NCBI RefSeq assembly: GCF_900115955.1 | Contig: NZ_FOYL01000005.1 | Span: 310,001-374,000, forward strand | DNA length: 64,000 nt | Source: Lentzea waywayandensis | GTDB taxonomy: Bacteria; Actinomycetota; Actinomycetes; Mycobacteriales; Pseudonocardiaceae | Direction of reading: 5' to 3' | In this document: piece by piece, positions 6,626-15,101 of the stretch | Position numbering within the stretch: the first letter of the stretch is position 1 | How the letters are laid out: the number at the start of each line of letters is the position of its first letter | Notes under the pieces: model-generated | The model's database searches: none | Told to the model about the DNA's origin: nothing | The model's input: only the letters and a program-made list of their open reading frames with translations | Translations under genes and position numbers: made by a program

Positions 6626-9598
6626 CTATTCCAGCAGACCCCGGTCGTACGCGATCGCCACGGCCTCCGCGCGCCGCGACGCCCCCAGCTTGGCCATGAT
6701 CCGGGAAAGGTGCACGGAAACGGTCTTCTCGCTGATGTAGAGCTCCTCGCCGACCTCGCGGTTCGTCCGTCCCGAGGCGACCAGGCCGAGCACGTCGCGT
6801 TCGCGCGGGGTGAAGAGGTCGATCTGCTCGCGCACCGGTTCGTCAGCCCTGAGGGTGATGCGGGCCCGCTTGGCGCACGACGCCACGGCCTCGGCGAGCG
6901 GAACGGCCTTGAGCCTCGTCGCCACCTCGTCGGCCAGGCGCAGTTGTTCGGCGGCCTCCTCGCGGCGGTCCGCACCGAGCAACGCCTCCGCGAGCCGCCA
7001 CCGGCACAGCGCCTGCTCGAACACGACCCCGTAGGCGAACTCGTCGACGGCGGCCTGCCACAACGCCGGGTCGCCCGCGCCGGTCAGTCTGGACTCCTCG
7101 GCGAGCGCACGGGCCAGCCACGCACGTCCCTCGGGGCCGAGCACTCCGGCGCGCGGCTTGCCGTTCTCCGCGGTCAGCCGCACGTGCTCGGCGAGTTCGT
7201 GTCCTGCTGCGACGGCGTTCTTCTCGGCTTCGGCGTCCCGCTTGCGGCGGGCCTTCGCGGCGATCTCAGCGTGTGCCGCGATGCCGATCGCACCGATCCT
7301 GATGCCCGCGAGCATCCACGGACCACCGAGCTTGCGCGCCCACGCCAGCGCGTCGGTAACGCGCTCGACGGCGAGTTCGGGACGGCCGCGCCACAACGCG
7401 AGCTCCGCGCCGGTGCCACCGTTGATCAGCGCGATCTGGATGTCGCGGTGCCAGTCGCTGCGCAGCTTCGTGATCATCCGCTCGGACTCGGCGAGATCGC
7501 CGCGCGAGACCGTGAGGTGCGTGCTCGCGGACGCCAGCCGGGCCAGCACCGTCGACGACACGGACATGCCGGGCGGTTCGCTGGCCCACGCCGCGTAGTC
7601 CCAGTCGCCGATGTAGTAGTGCACCAGCACCTGGAGGATGCGGATCTCCAGCCCGTACATGCTCCACGTCAGGCCGGTCTCCTTGGCCCGGTCGCCCGCG
7701 AGGTTGTAGACGCGCGCGGCCTCGGCCAGCTCGCCGCGGTCGTAGTGCATCAGGCCGTAGTAGTACCAAGCCCTCAGTTCGTTGTTGAACGCTCCGACCT
7801 CGCGCGCGCACTGGATCGCTCGCTCGAAGCTGGCCTTCGCCTCCTCCGGCTGGCCGGCGTGGTCGTCGAGGATCGCCAGGGTGCCGAGCCCGTCCGCGAC
7901 CGCACCCGGCGCGTTCGCCGTCTGGCCGTCCGCGATCGCGAGCTCGGCGGCCTCCCGGGCCTTGGCGTCCTTGCGTTGCTGACGCAGGGAGGACGCCTTG
8001 CCCGCGAACACACGGGCGCGGGTGGGGCTGGGCTCGCGGTCCTGCACGAGGGCGAGCGCCTTGCCGAGGACCAGGAAGTGTTCCTCCTCGTTGCCGTCGA
8101 GGATCGAGAGCGCCTGCGAGAGCCGCAGCCAGACCTCGGCGGCCTCCTCCGGCGTCTGCTCGGCGCCGATGGCCTTGGTGGCGCTGCGGGCGAACGCGAC
8201 GGCGCGTTCCGGCTGCCCGGCCGTGCCCGCGACCCAGGAGGCGCGCCGCAGCAGCACCGACTCGTCCACATCGGACGGACGATCGGCCTCGGCGACGGCG
8301 TTCCACAGGTTGAGCGCCTTTTCCAGGTACCGCAACGACTCCGCGGGCGCGCCGGCGCGTTCGGCCTCCTTGGACGCCTTGATCGAGGCCTCCAGGGCCT
8401 GCGGCAGGTCGTGGCTCTCGAAGGCGTGGTGGGCCAGCGCCGCCGCGCCACCGCGTTCGTCCGGCCGCTGGGCCAGGTGCTGGGCGTAGGCGGCGTGCAG
8501 CCGGCCCCGTTCGCCGGGCAGCAGGTCGCCGTAGACCGCCTCCCGCACCAGGGCGTGACGGAAGGCGTAGACCTCGTCGTCGTTCACGACGAGCAGGTGG
8601 TGCTGGATCAGCTCGCGCAGGGCCGTGTCGAACGCGATGTCCGGCATGCCCGCGACCTCGTGCAGCCGGTAGTGCCGGACCCGGCGGCCCCAGACCGACG
8701 CGACGCGGACGACGTGCTGCGCCTCGGGACCGAGGCTTTCGACCCGGCTGAGCAGCACGTCGGCGAGCGCGGACGGCAACGACCTGGCGTCGTCACAGGT
8801 GGCCACCGCGATGAGTTCCTCGGCGAAGAAGGCGTTGCCCTCGGAGCGTTCCGCGACCTGCTGGACGACGTCCTCCGGCAGGTCGTCGGACAGGGCCTCG
8901 ACGAACCGGCGGGCGTCGGCTGCGTTGAACGGCGAGAGGTCTAAGCGGTCGACGGCGGGCAGCCGGACCAGCTCGGCCAGCAAGGGGCGCAACGGATGGC
9001 TGCGGTGCAGGTCGTCCGCGCGGTAGGTGCCGACGACCAGCAGACGCTGGGAACGCAAGCGGGACAACAGGAACGACAGCAGGTACCGGGTGGACGCGTC
9101 CGCCCAGTGCAGGTCCTCGACCACGAACAGCACGCGCTGCCGTTCGGAGAGATCGCCGAGAAGCCCGAGCACGGCGTCGAACAGCTGGAGCTGTCCCACG
9201 TCCTGCTCGGGCCGCCGGCCGGGAATCAGGCTCGGCGCGATCATGCCCTCGGTGCCGGGCTCGCGTTCGGCGGGCAACGTCAGCTGCGGCAGCAACATCG
9301 CGAGCGCGGGCCGGTTCGCCACATCGCTCTTGAGCTTGCTCAGGGCTTCGGCGAACGGCAGGTACGGCAGGCCGGTCTCGCCGACGTCCAGACACCGTCC
9401 CATGAGGACGAGGGTGTCGTCGGCGCTGGCGGCCAGCTCGTCGATCAGCCGTGTCTTGCCCACACCGGCGTCGCCGGCGAGCAGCACTGCCCCCGCGGCG
9501 CCCTCCCCGGCCTGTGCCAGGGCGGCACGCAACCGGTCCAGTTCCCGATCGCGTGCGACCAACGGAATTCCGGAACCCAGGCGCGCCACAAGGGGCAT
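6626..9598 (-). CDS. LAL-family giant transcriptional regulator (AAA ATPase, LuxR HTH)
   Basis: Large ATP-binding LuxR-type regulator, 990 aa. The order is an N-terminal AAA/STAND ATPase with Walker A GDAGVGKT (residues 42-49) and Walker B-like LFVVEDLHWAD (near residue 160), a long helical TPR-like middle (about 400-900), and a C-terminal LuxR helix-turn-helix (last 65 residues, LFTPRERDVLGLVASGRTNREVGEELYISEKTVSVHLSR split across the motif). Such proteins activate antibiotic or catabolic genes in response to ligands such as oligosaccharides. The start is uncertain: the frame stays open 55 codons upstream of the ATG at 9598, but that stretch is not LAL-like and no strong ribosome site is visible for either choice. 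It lies next to the SARP regulator on the same strand and 119 bp upstream of the exporter operon. Confidence 0.9.
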   Translation of the reverse strand: MPLVARLGSGIPLVARDRELDRLRAALAQAGEGAAGAVLLAGDAGVGKTRLIDELAASADDTLVLMGRCLDVGETGLPYLPFAEALSKLKSDVANRPALAMLLPQLTLPAEREPGTEGMIAPSLIPGRRPEQDVGQLQLFDAVLGLLGDLSERQRVLFVVEDLHWADASTRYLLSFLLSRLRSQRLLVVGTYRADDLHRSHPLRPLLAELVRLPAVDRLDLSPFNAADARRFVEALSDDLPEDVVQQVAERSEGNAFFAEELIAVATCDDARSLPSALADVLLSRVESLGPEAQHVVRVASVWGRRVRHYRLHEVAGMPDIAFDTALRELIQHHLLVVNDDEVYAFRHALVREAVYGDLLPGERGRLHAAYAQHLAQRPDERGGAAALAHHAFESHDLPQALEASIKASKEAERAGAPAESLRYLEKALNLWNAVAEADRPSDVDESVLLRRASWVAGTAGQPERAVAFARSATKAIGAEQTPEEAAEVWLRLSQALSILDGNEEEHFLVLGKALALVQDREPSPTRARVFAGKASSLRQQRKDAKAREAAELAIADGQTANAPGAVADGLGTLAILDDHAGQPEEAKASFERAIQCAREVGAFNNELRAWYYYGLMHYDRGELAEAARVYNLAGDRAKETGLTWSMYGLEIRILQVLVHYYIGDWDYAAWASEPPGMSVSSTVLARLASASTHLTVSRGDLAESERMITKLRSDWHRDIQIALINGGTGAELALWRGRPELAVERVTDALAWARKLGGPWMLAGIRIGAIGIAAHAEIAAKARRKRDAEAEKNAVAAGHELAEHVRLTAENGKPRAGVLGPEGRAWLARALAEESRLTGAGDPALWQAAVDEFAYGVVFEQALCRWRLAEALLGADRREEAAEQLRLADEVATRLKAVPLAEAVASCAKRARITLRADEPVREQIDLFTPRERDVLGLVASGRTNREVGEELYISEKTVSVHLSRIMAKLGASRRAEAVAIAYDRGLLE

Positions 9599-9681
9599 GC
9601 TGTCACAGGTCAGTGTTTGTTCACGAGTAACTTGTTCAGCGCGGTGTTGCCCGGATTTCGCCGGGGCGCCTGCTGGGGCCC

Positions 9682-9825
9682 TCATCGCGTCCGGGACATA
9701 GTGCGGTGCATCACTCGCTTGAGCCACGACGGCGTGTTGCCGTTCGACCGCTGCCAGTTGCACACCGCGTTGCCACGTCGGTAGTCGATTTCTGCCTTGA
9801 TCGCCTCAGGGGTCCATTCGGTCAT
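9682..9825 (-). CDS. Small hypothetical protein
   Basis: Possible 47-aa protein beginning MTEWTPEAIKAEIDYRRGN, lying between the SARP and LAL regulator genes on the same strand. The opening looks like a genuine soluble small protein (mixed charge, Trp residues, amphipathic helix), and it ends in a basic tail (KRVMHRTMSRTR). I recognise no domain. A start 16 codons earlier (9873) is possible but would add a low-complexity Ser-rich lead. No good ribosome site is visible, so it is a candidate only. Confidence 0.4.
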   Translation of the reverse strand: MTEWTPEAIKAEIDYRRGNAVCNWQRSNGNTPSWLKRVMHRTMSRTR

Positions 9826-9939
9826 GGTGGAGAGACTGCTGCTGAGGGATCGGGTGAGGCATCGGGCGATCACGTAGTTCCGCGCCGCGAATCCCTTACC
9901 CCGCCGGTCCCGCTCGACCCCTTACCTGGCCGGAACCGC

Positions 9940-12774
9940 TCAGCCGACGGTCACCGCGCGGGCTCTGGCCAGCCGGGCCCTCACCCCGTCGGCCTCCGGT
10001 GCCCCCAGCTCGCTGAACAACGCCAGCGCCCGCTGCCAGTGCGCCGCCGCCCCCGCCGCGTTGAGCCGCTCGAACACCGCCGCGAGCCGGTCGTGCGCCA
10101 ACGCCTGGTGGTACGGCGAGACGGCATCGCACGCCACCGCCAGCGCCGTACGGGCCGAGGTCAGCGCGCCGTCCGTGTCACCGGTCTCCAGCAGAGCCGT
10201 GGAGATGTCGACGTGGCAGGCCGCTTCCCCGCACTGCTCGCCGACCTCGTGGTACATCCGCAACGCCACGCGCAGCCACGGCATCGCGTCGTCGAAGCGC
10301 TGGGTGCTCAGGTACAACAAACCGAGGTGGTGATGGGCGTTGGCCTCGGCCCACTTCGAGCCCGCGATCCGCGAGATCTCCATGGCCTCGCGGTAGTGCG
10401 CCTCGGCCTCGGCGGCCCGGCCCAGGTCCTGCAACGTGCCGGCGACCGTCGTCAGGGCGCGCGCCTGCTGGTGCACGTCCTCCTTGCGGCGCGCCACTTC
10501 CAGCGCGCCCTGCTGGGCCTGCAACGCCTCTTCGAAACGTTCGAACTGCAACAACGCGACGCCGAGGTTGAACTGCATGACGAACCGGGCGTCGTCGTCG
10601 TTCAGCGCGATGGCGGCCTGCAAGGCGGCCTCGGTGAGGCGCAACGAGGTCTCGCGTTCGGTCCGCAGCCACAGGTACCGCGACAACGTGTACGGCAGCT
10701 GCCACGCGTGGACGTGCCAGCCGGAACCCGAGGCGAGCTCGGCGGCGGCGATCAGGTTGGCGCGCTCCGCGTCGAACCAGGCCGTCGCGTCCGCGGCACC
10801 GGAGATCGCCGGCACGTGGACGGGCCGGTGCTCCGGCGCGACCAGGACGCTGCCGCGGTTGATCGGCAACAACCCGTCGGCGAGGTCCGCGCAGTGCAGG
10901 TAGTAGTCGAGCATCCGGCCGGTGGCGGCACGGCGTTCCGGCTCGGACAGCTCACCGGCCAGGGTCTTCGTGTAGACGCGGACGATGTCGTGCGCGACGT
11001 GCCTGCCGGGTTCGCTGACGGACAGCAGGTTCGCGGCGGTCAACGCGTCCAGCGCGCGTTGGGCCTCCAGCAACGCCACGTCGCCCATCGCCGCGACCAC
11101 GTGCGGGGTCAGGTCCGCGCCGGGATGCAGGCCGACGATCGCCAGCAACCGCGACGGCTCCGCGGGCAACGCACGGCGCGAGGCGTCCAGAGCGGCTCGT
11201 ACGGTGCCCTCACCGTCCTCCAGGCCGAGTGCGGCCAGGCGGCCCTGCTCGTCCTGGAGCTCCTCGACCAGTTCGGCCACGCGCAGACGAGGGGACACGG
11301 CGAGACGGGCCGCGGCGATCCGCAACGCCAGCGGCAGGCCGTCGCACAGCTCGGCCAGTTCACGCAGGGCGTCGGCCTCGATGTCTGACCGGCCGGCGAT
11401 GCGGCCCAGCACGTCGACGGCGGCGTCCGGGTCGAGCATGTCCAGCTCGATCAGCTTCGCCTCGACCTGCGCGACCAGCCCGACCAACCGGCGGCGCGAG
11501 GTCACGACGACGCACGAGGGCGCGCCCGGCAGCAACGGCAGCAGATCAGCCGAGCTGCGGACGTTGTCGAGCATCACGAGCATCCGGCGGTCGGCCAGCA
11601 ACGTGCGCAGCAGCGCCGAGCGTTCGTCGACCGAGACAGGGGTGTCGCCGGCCGGAACGCCCAGCGCGCGTAAGAACCGGTTGAGCACCTCGCCGATCTC
11701 CAGCGGCTCCCGGTTCGGGTCGTAACCGTGCACGTCGACGTAGAGCTGGCCGTCCGGGAACTCCTCGCGGACCCGGTGCGACCAGTGCAGGGCGAGCGCG
11801 GTCTTGCCCACCCCCGCCGGGCCGGTCACCAGCATCACCGGGCCGTCGTGGCCGCGCAGCAACGCGTCCATGAGGCCGAGCTCGGGGTCCCGGCCGACCA
11901 GCGCGACAGGTGCGCGCGGCAGCTGCGCCGGGATCGTCATCGGGGCGGGTTCGGGCGCGGACGGCTGCTGCGGCACTCGGACCGGCGCGCGTTCCGGCTC
12001 GGGACTGTCCCCCGCCAGCACGGCCTGGTGCACGCGGCGCAGTTCGGGACCCGGCTCGACGCCGAGCTCCTCGATCAGCACGGCGCGGGCCTCCCGGTAG
12101 GCGGCCAGCGCCTCGGCCTGACGGCCCGCCTGGACCAGTGCCCTCATCAGCAGGCCGTGGCCGCGTTCACGCAACGGGTGCTCGACGACCATCGAGCCCA
12201 GCTGCGAGACCAGCTCCGGCCCCTGCCCGATCGCGAGGCCCAGCTCGGCCCGTTCCTCCAGCACCGCCAGCCGGCGTTCCACCAGACGGCCGCGTTCGAC
12301 GTCGGCGTGCAGTCCCGACACGCCGCCCAGCGGTTCGGCGCGGAACAACGCCAGCGCGTCGTCCAGCTCGACCGCGGCTCCGGCGAGATCCCCGGCGGCG
12401 CGCATGCGGTTCGCGAGCAGGACCTGACGTTCGAACACGTCGAGATCCAGGGCTCCTGGCTCGACGCGCATCAGGTAGCCGTCGCCGACCGAGGTCAGCA
12501 GCTCGGCGGGAGCCCTGCGCGCACGGGTCGGTTCGAGCGCCCGGCGCAGTCCGGCGACGTAGGTCTGGACGAGGTTGACCGCACTCGAGGGCACGTTGTC
12601 GCCCCAGACGGCCTCGATGATCTGCCCACGACTGACCGGGGTGTTGCGCTCCAGCAGCAGGACCGCGAGGACGGCGCGCTGCTTCGCCGCACCGAGATCA
12701 ACCTCTTGACCTGCGCGAACGACTCGGAGAAGGCCGAGAACCTCGAACCGAAGGGGTTCCTCGCCGTGCGTCAC
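9940..12774 (-). CDS. SARP/AfsR-type regulator (BTAD, NB-ARC, TPR)
   Basis: Large regulator, 944 aa, of the AfsR class. It has an N-terminal OmpR-like winged-helix DNA-binding domain (about residues 8-100, containing LGAAKQRAVLAVLLLERNT), a BTAD domain (about 105-255, ending ELGVEPGPELRRVHQAVLAGD), an NB-ARC/STAND ATPase with Walker A TGPAGVGKTALALHW (about 315-330), and C-terminal TPR repeats (about 690-930). These proteins activate secondary-metabolite genes and are often controlled by phosphorylation or ATP binding. Start is a GTG at 12774 with an AGGA site 7 nt upstream. No biosynthetic cluster is visible in the window, so the target genes are unknown; the adjacent LAL gene and ABC exporter are candidates by position only. 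Confidence 0.93.
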   Translation of the reverse strand: MTHGEEPLRFEVLGLLRVVRAGQEVDLGAAKQRAVLAVLLLERNTPVSRGQIIEAVWGDNVPSSAVNLVQTYVAGLRRALEPTRARRAPAELLTSVGDGYLMRVEPGALDLDVFERQVLLANRMRAAGDLAGAAVELDDALALFRAEPLGGVSGLHADVERGRLVERRLAVLEERAELGLAIGQGPELVSQLGSMVVEHPLRERGHGLLMRALVQAGRQAEALAAYREARAVLIEELGVEPGPELRRVHQAVLAGDSPEPERAPVRVPQQPSAPEPAPMTIPAQLPRAPVALVGRDPELGLMDALLRGHDGPVMLVTGPAGVGKTALALHWSHRVREEFPDGQLYVDVHGYDPNREPLEIGEVLNRFLRALGVPAGDTPVSVDERSALLRTLLADRRMLVMLDNVRSSADLLPLLPGAPSCVVVTSRRRLVGLVAQVEAKLIELDMLDPDAAVDVLGRIAGRSDIEADALRELAELCDGLPLALRIAAARLAVSPRLRVAELVEELQDEQGRLAALGLEDGEGTVRAALDASRRALPAEPSRLLAIVGLHPGADLTPHVVAAMGDVALLEAQRALDALTAANLLSVSEPGRHVAHDIVRVYTKTLAGELSEPERRAATGRMLDYYLHCADLADGLLPINRGSVLVAPEHRPVHVPAISGAADATAWFDAERANLIAAAELASGSGWHVHAWQLPYTLSRYLWLRTERETSLRLTEAALQAAIALNDDDARFVMQFNLGVALLQFERFEEALQAQQGALEVARRKEDVHQQARALTTVAGTLQDLGRAAEAEAHYREAMEISRIAGSKWAEANAHHHLGLLYLSTQRFDDAMPWLRVALRMYHEVGEQCGEAACHVDISTALLETGDTDGALTSARTALAVACDAVSPYHQALAHDRLAAVFERLNAAGAAAHWQRALALFSELGAPEADGVRARLARARAVTVG

Positions 12775-13045
12775 CGATCTGTCCTTCGCCTGTGGTCCAC
12801 CTGGAGCTTGAAGATCACTTCAGTCGGGCTCCAGTCGTGCTGTAGAAGGCATTCTTACGCTTAGCGTGTCCAACCAACCACAGACCGCGAGATCAACGGA
12901 AACCGGAGATCGCGGAGTCCGGGCAGGTTGGACCGGACAGCGGAACACCCGCTGCTCCCCATGATCGACGTGGGTCGGCCGGCGTGCAAGGGGCATCCAG
13001 CCCGCGGCGGCGGAACGCCGGCCGGCTCACGTCCCCTTACGCGAG
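12775..13045. other. Intergenic region upstream of SARP gene
   Basis: 270 bp between the SARP start and the terminator of the DUF397 gene. It should carry the SARP promoter (minus strand). No operator-like palindrome or small gene is evident. Confidence 0.5.
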
Positions 13046-13078
13046 AAGGCCCCGGCTGGTTGATCCAGCCGGGGCCTT
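13046..13078 (-). terminator. Rho-independent-type terminator hairpin
   Basis: Perfect 14-bp stem (AAGGCCCCGGCTGG / CCAGCCGGGGCCTT) with a 5-nt loop, 19 nt after the stop of the DUF397 gene. There is no long T-run, as is usual for high-GC actinomycete terminators. Confidence 0.8.
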
Positions 13079-13097
13079 CCTCGTCGTCGTCTTTCGA

Positions 13098-13289
13098 TCA
13101 GCTGACAAAAGAGCCTGTCTTCGCGGCAGCGAGGAACGTGTCCCATCCCGCGCCGCCGAACCTCAGCCGCGTCCCGTCCGCGTTCTTGCTGTCACGGACG
13201 GCCGCGCCGGACGACACGAGCGCGATCTCGACGCACTCGGGCCCACCGGCCGACGACCTGCTGCTCTTGCGCCAACGCAAGCTTTCCAC
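13098..13289 (-). CDS. DUF397 domain protein
   Basis: Small DUF397 protein, 63 aa from the GTG at 13289 (66 aa if the GTG at 13298 is used). The family signature is clear: LRWRKSSRSSAGGPECVEIA near the start and VRDSKNADGTRLRF...W..F in the second half. DUF397 proteins in actinomycetes are nearly always encoded next to an XRE-DUF5753 regulator, as here (22-nt gap), and are thought to act as its small partner in development or antibiotic control. I prefer 13289 because a GGAG ribosome site lies about 10 nt before it but only 1 nt before the 13298 codon. A strong terminator follows immediately. Confidence 0.9.
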   Translation of the reverse strand: MESLRWRKSSRSSAGGPECVEIALVSSGAAVRDSKNADGTRLRFGGAGWDTFLAAAKTGSFVS

Positions 13290-13311
13290 TCTGTTCACTC
13301 TCCGGTCGCAG

Positions 13312-14157
13312 TCACGCGAGAGTGCGAGCGATCTCCGTGATCAGGGTTGCCGATTCCCGCGGGGTCATGGCGGAGCTCACGAGACGCTCGAACATCTCGG
13401 CGTAGGAATGGACGTCCGACTGTTGTTCCAGGTAGACGCCGCTTCTGGTGCTTTCGATGTACACGACGTCGGAGTCGAGCTGCTCAGGAAAGCTCAGGAT
13501 GACGAACGGGCCGTCCATCGCAGCATGACCACCGGCGCTGAACGGCACGACTTGCATCGTGACGTTCGGCAACGCACCGACTTCGAGAAGACGCGCCATC
13601 TGCACGCGCATCACCTCGGCGCCGCCGACGAGCCGGCGCAGGGCGGCCTCGTCGATCACGACGTGCAGGCGCAACGGGTCGTCCTCGCTGAGCAGGGCCT
13701 GCCTGGCCTTGCGCAACCGGACGCGACGGTCGATCTCGGCGGTGCGCGCGTCCGGCAGCACCTGCGAGATCAACGCCCTCGTGTACGCCTCGCACTGCAG
13801 CAGGCCCGGGATCATCAGCCCCTGGTAAGTCCTGATCGAGTCCGCGTCGGCCTCGTACCCCACGTAACGACCGGGCACGATGTCGCCGAACTCGTCCCAC
13901 CACGCCTTGCGACGGGCTTCCCTTGCCAGCTGAACCAGTTCCTCGAGGGTGGCGGCGTCCGCACCGTAGGCGTTGAGCATGTCCCGCACGTCACGCGGGC
14001 TCACCCCCACACGGCCGGTCTCGATGCGGCTGATCTTGGAGGCCGAGCACTCCAGGCGCTCGCCCACCTCCTCGATCGTCAGCCCGGCCACTTCACGCAG
14101 CCGCCGGAGCTCGGTCACGAGCCGGCGCTTGCGCAGGGTCGGGCTGCTGCCCCGCAT
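13312..14157 (-). CDS. XRE-family regulator with DUF5753 domain
   Basis: Transcriptional regulator, 281 aa. The N-terminal Cro/C1-type helix-turn-helix (about residues 15-70: LRRLREVAGLTIEEVGERL then CSASKISRIETGR) is followed by a DUF5753 domain (about 95-275; IRTYQGLMIPGLLQCEAYTRAL is its hallmark). Ribosome site AGGAGGAG sits just before the ATG at 14157. It forms a pair with the DUF397 gene downstream, the typical actinomycete WhiJ-like arrangement; these pairs repress developmental or stress genes until a signal relieves them. A CTGCAA-C-TTGCAG palindrome in the divergent promoter region (14247-14259) is a candidate binding site. Confidence 0.93.
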   Translation of the reverse strand: MRGSSPTLRKRRLVTELRRLREVAGLTIEEVGERLECSASKISRIETGRVGVSPRDVRDMLNAYGADAATLEELVQLAREARRKAWWDEFGDIVPGRYVGYEADADSIRTYQGLMIPGLLQCEAYTRALISQVLPDARTAEIDRRVRLRKARQALLSEDDPLRLHVVIDEAALRRLVGGAEVMRVQMARLLEVGALPNVTMQVVPFSAGGHAAMDGPFVILSFPEQLDSDVVYIESTRSGVYLEQQSDVHSYAEMFERLVSSAMTPRESATLITEIARTLA

Positions 14158-14246
14158 GACTCCTCCTGGGTGTCATCCACGCTCCTGGTCGTACCCAGTT
14201 TGAGAGCAAAGGAGCTCGTCGCAAAGAGACGTCATCCATTCGTGTA

Positions 14247-14259
14247 CTGCAACTTGCAG
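14247..14259. promoter_or_regulatory. Candidate operator palindrome (CTGCAA-C-TTGCAG)
   Basis: A 13-bp palindrome with one central base, in the 165-bp divergent region between the XRE regulator (minus) and the small Cys-containing protein (plus). Position and symmetry suit autoregulation by the XRE protein; this is inference. Confidence 0.4.
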
Positions 14260-14322
14260 ATCGCAGGTTCGACGCGACAGTCTGCTGGGGCTGCTTACGT
14301 AAGGACTGGAGCTCTGAGCCTG

Positions 14323-14640
14323 ATGGCCGTCACGGTGTTCAGCCAACTGGACAAGTCGCTGCACTCCCACCTGGCCACACTCACCGACCTCGCCGCACGT
14401 GGCGACGACCAGACCGCTCTCGTACTCGCCAGGGTTGAGTTGCCGAGGGTGGTCGCGGTGGTGAAGGCGTTGCTCGACGAGCACCAGCCCGACGAGCACG
14501 GCCGGTGCGCGACCTGCAAGCGCGGCTGGTTCTCACGGCGAATGCCCGCACCGTGCCGTGCTTATCTCTCGGCGCAGCTGATCCTGACCGTCGTCGGCCA
14601 GGAGACTGCGCACGGCAAGCATCTGCGCTCGGTAGGCTGA
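14323..14640 (+). CDS. Small conserved-looking hypothetical protein with CxxC
   Basis: A 105-aa protein, divergent from the XRE-DUF5753 gene. The first 55 residues are helical (FSQLDKSLHSHLATLTDLAARGDDQTALVLARVELPRVVAVVKALLDEH, read in pieces). A short metal-site-like stretch follows, CATCKRGWFSRR...CRAY (Cys 62, 65 and 78), and then a hydrophobic end. The pattern 'H-x-P-D-E-H-G-R-C-x-x-C' followed by PAPCR recalls small proteins common beside DUF397/XRE loci in Pseudonocardiaceae. No enzymatic function can be assigned. The ATG at 14323 has only a distant GGAG (about 11 nt), so the start is moderately certain. A strong terminator follows 40 nt after the stop. Confidence 0.75.
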   Translation: MAVTVFSQLDKSLHSHLATLTDLAARGDDQTALVLARVELPRVVAVVKALLDEHQPDEHGRCATCKRGWFSRRMPAPCRAYLSAQLILTVVGQETAHGKHLRSVG

Positions 14641-14679
14641 TTTCCGGAACTCGATAGTTCTTCAGCTCCGACCCGACTT

Positions 14680-14714
14680 GGGCCGGCTCCGCACCCCCCG
14701 ACCGGAGCCGGCCC
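14680..14714 (+). terminator. Terminator hairpin
   Basis: Perfect 12-bp stem (GGGCCGGCTCCG / CGGAGCCGGCCC) with an 11-nt loop followed by TTCTTC, 40 nt after the small Cys-protein gene. Confidence 0.8.
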
Positions 14715-15101
14715 TTCTTCGTGATCACCTCGCGTGACGGCGCCGCCCAAGATCAACACGGTTGGCTGAAAGATCTGTCACAGCACCGATTCCGGCCTCA
14801 TCATTGAGGGCGACGCGGCCTGATCCCGCCCCACGATGCCTGTGCCGACACGGAGGTGTTCCCGTGCCGACCCCGCATGACCGCGCCGACGCGCTCGCAG
14901 CCGTCCGGCCGCGCCGCATGCTGCCCTTAGAGCGCCTGGTGGCGCGACTCAGAACGCCGACGGTGAATTCACGCTCGGCAGGGTGCCTCGCGGCAACGTT
15001 CTGAGCCACGCCACCAGAGCGCATCTCCCAGCTCACCTCCCCTCCCCGCCCTGTGCATCCGTCGCACAGGGCTATGCCGCTATTCAGCAAAGGGAAATCT
15101 C
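14715..15101. other. Leader region of SulP-carbonic anhydrase gene
   Basis: 387 bp upstream of the SulP fusion. It contains a short plus-strand frame at 14918-15004 (28 codons, ending GCLAATF) without a convincing ribosome site, and a 9-bp perfect hairpin at 15048-15072 (GCCCTGTGC / GCACAGGGC), 30 nt before the start codon. It may be a regulatory leader; no known riboswitch was recognised. Confidence 0.4.

Noticed and set aside
9599-9763. Longer N-terminus for the LAL regulator
   Set aside because: The extra 55 residues are not family-like, overlap the small-gene region and lack a better ribosome site.
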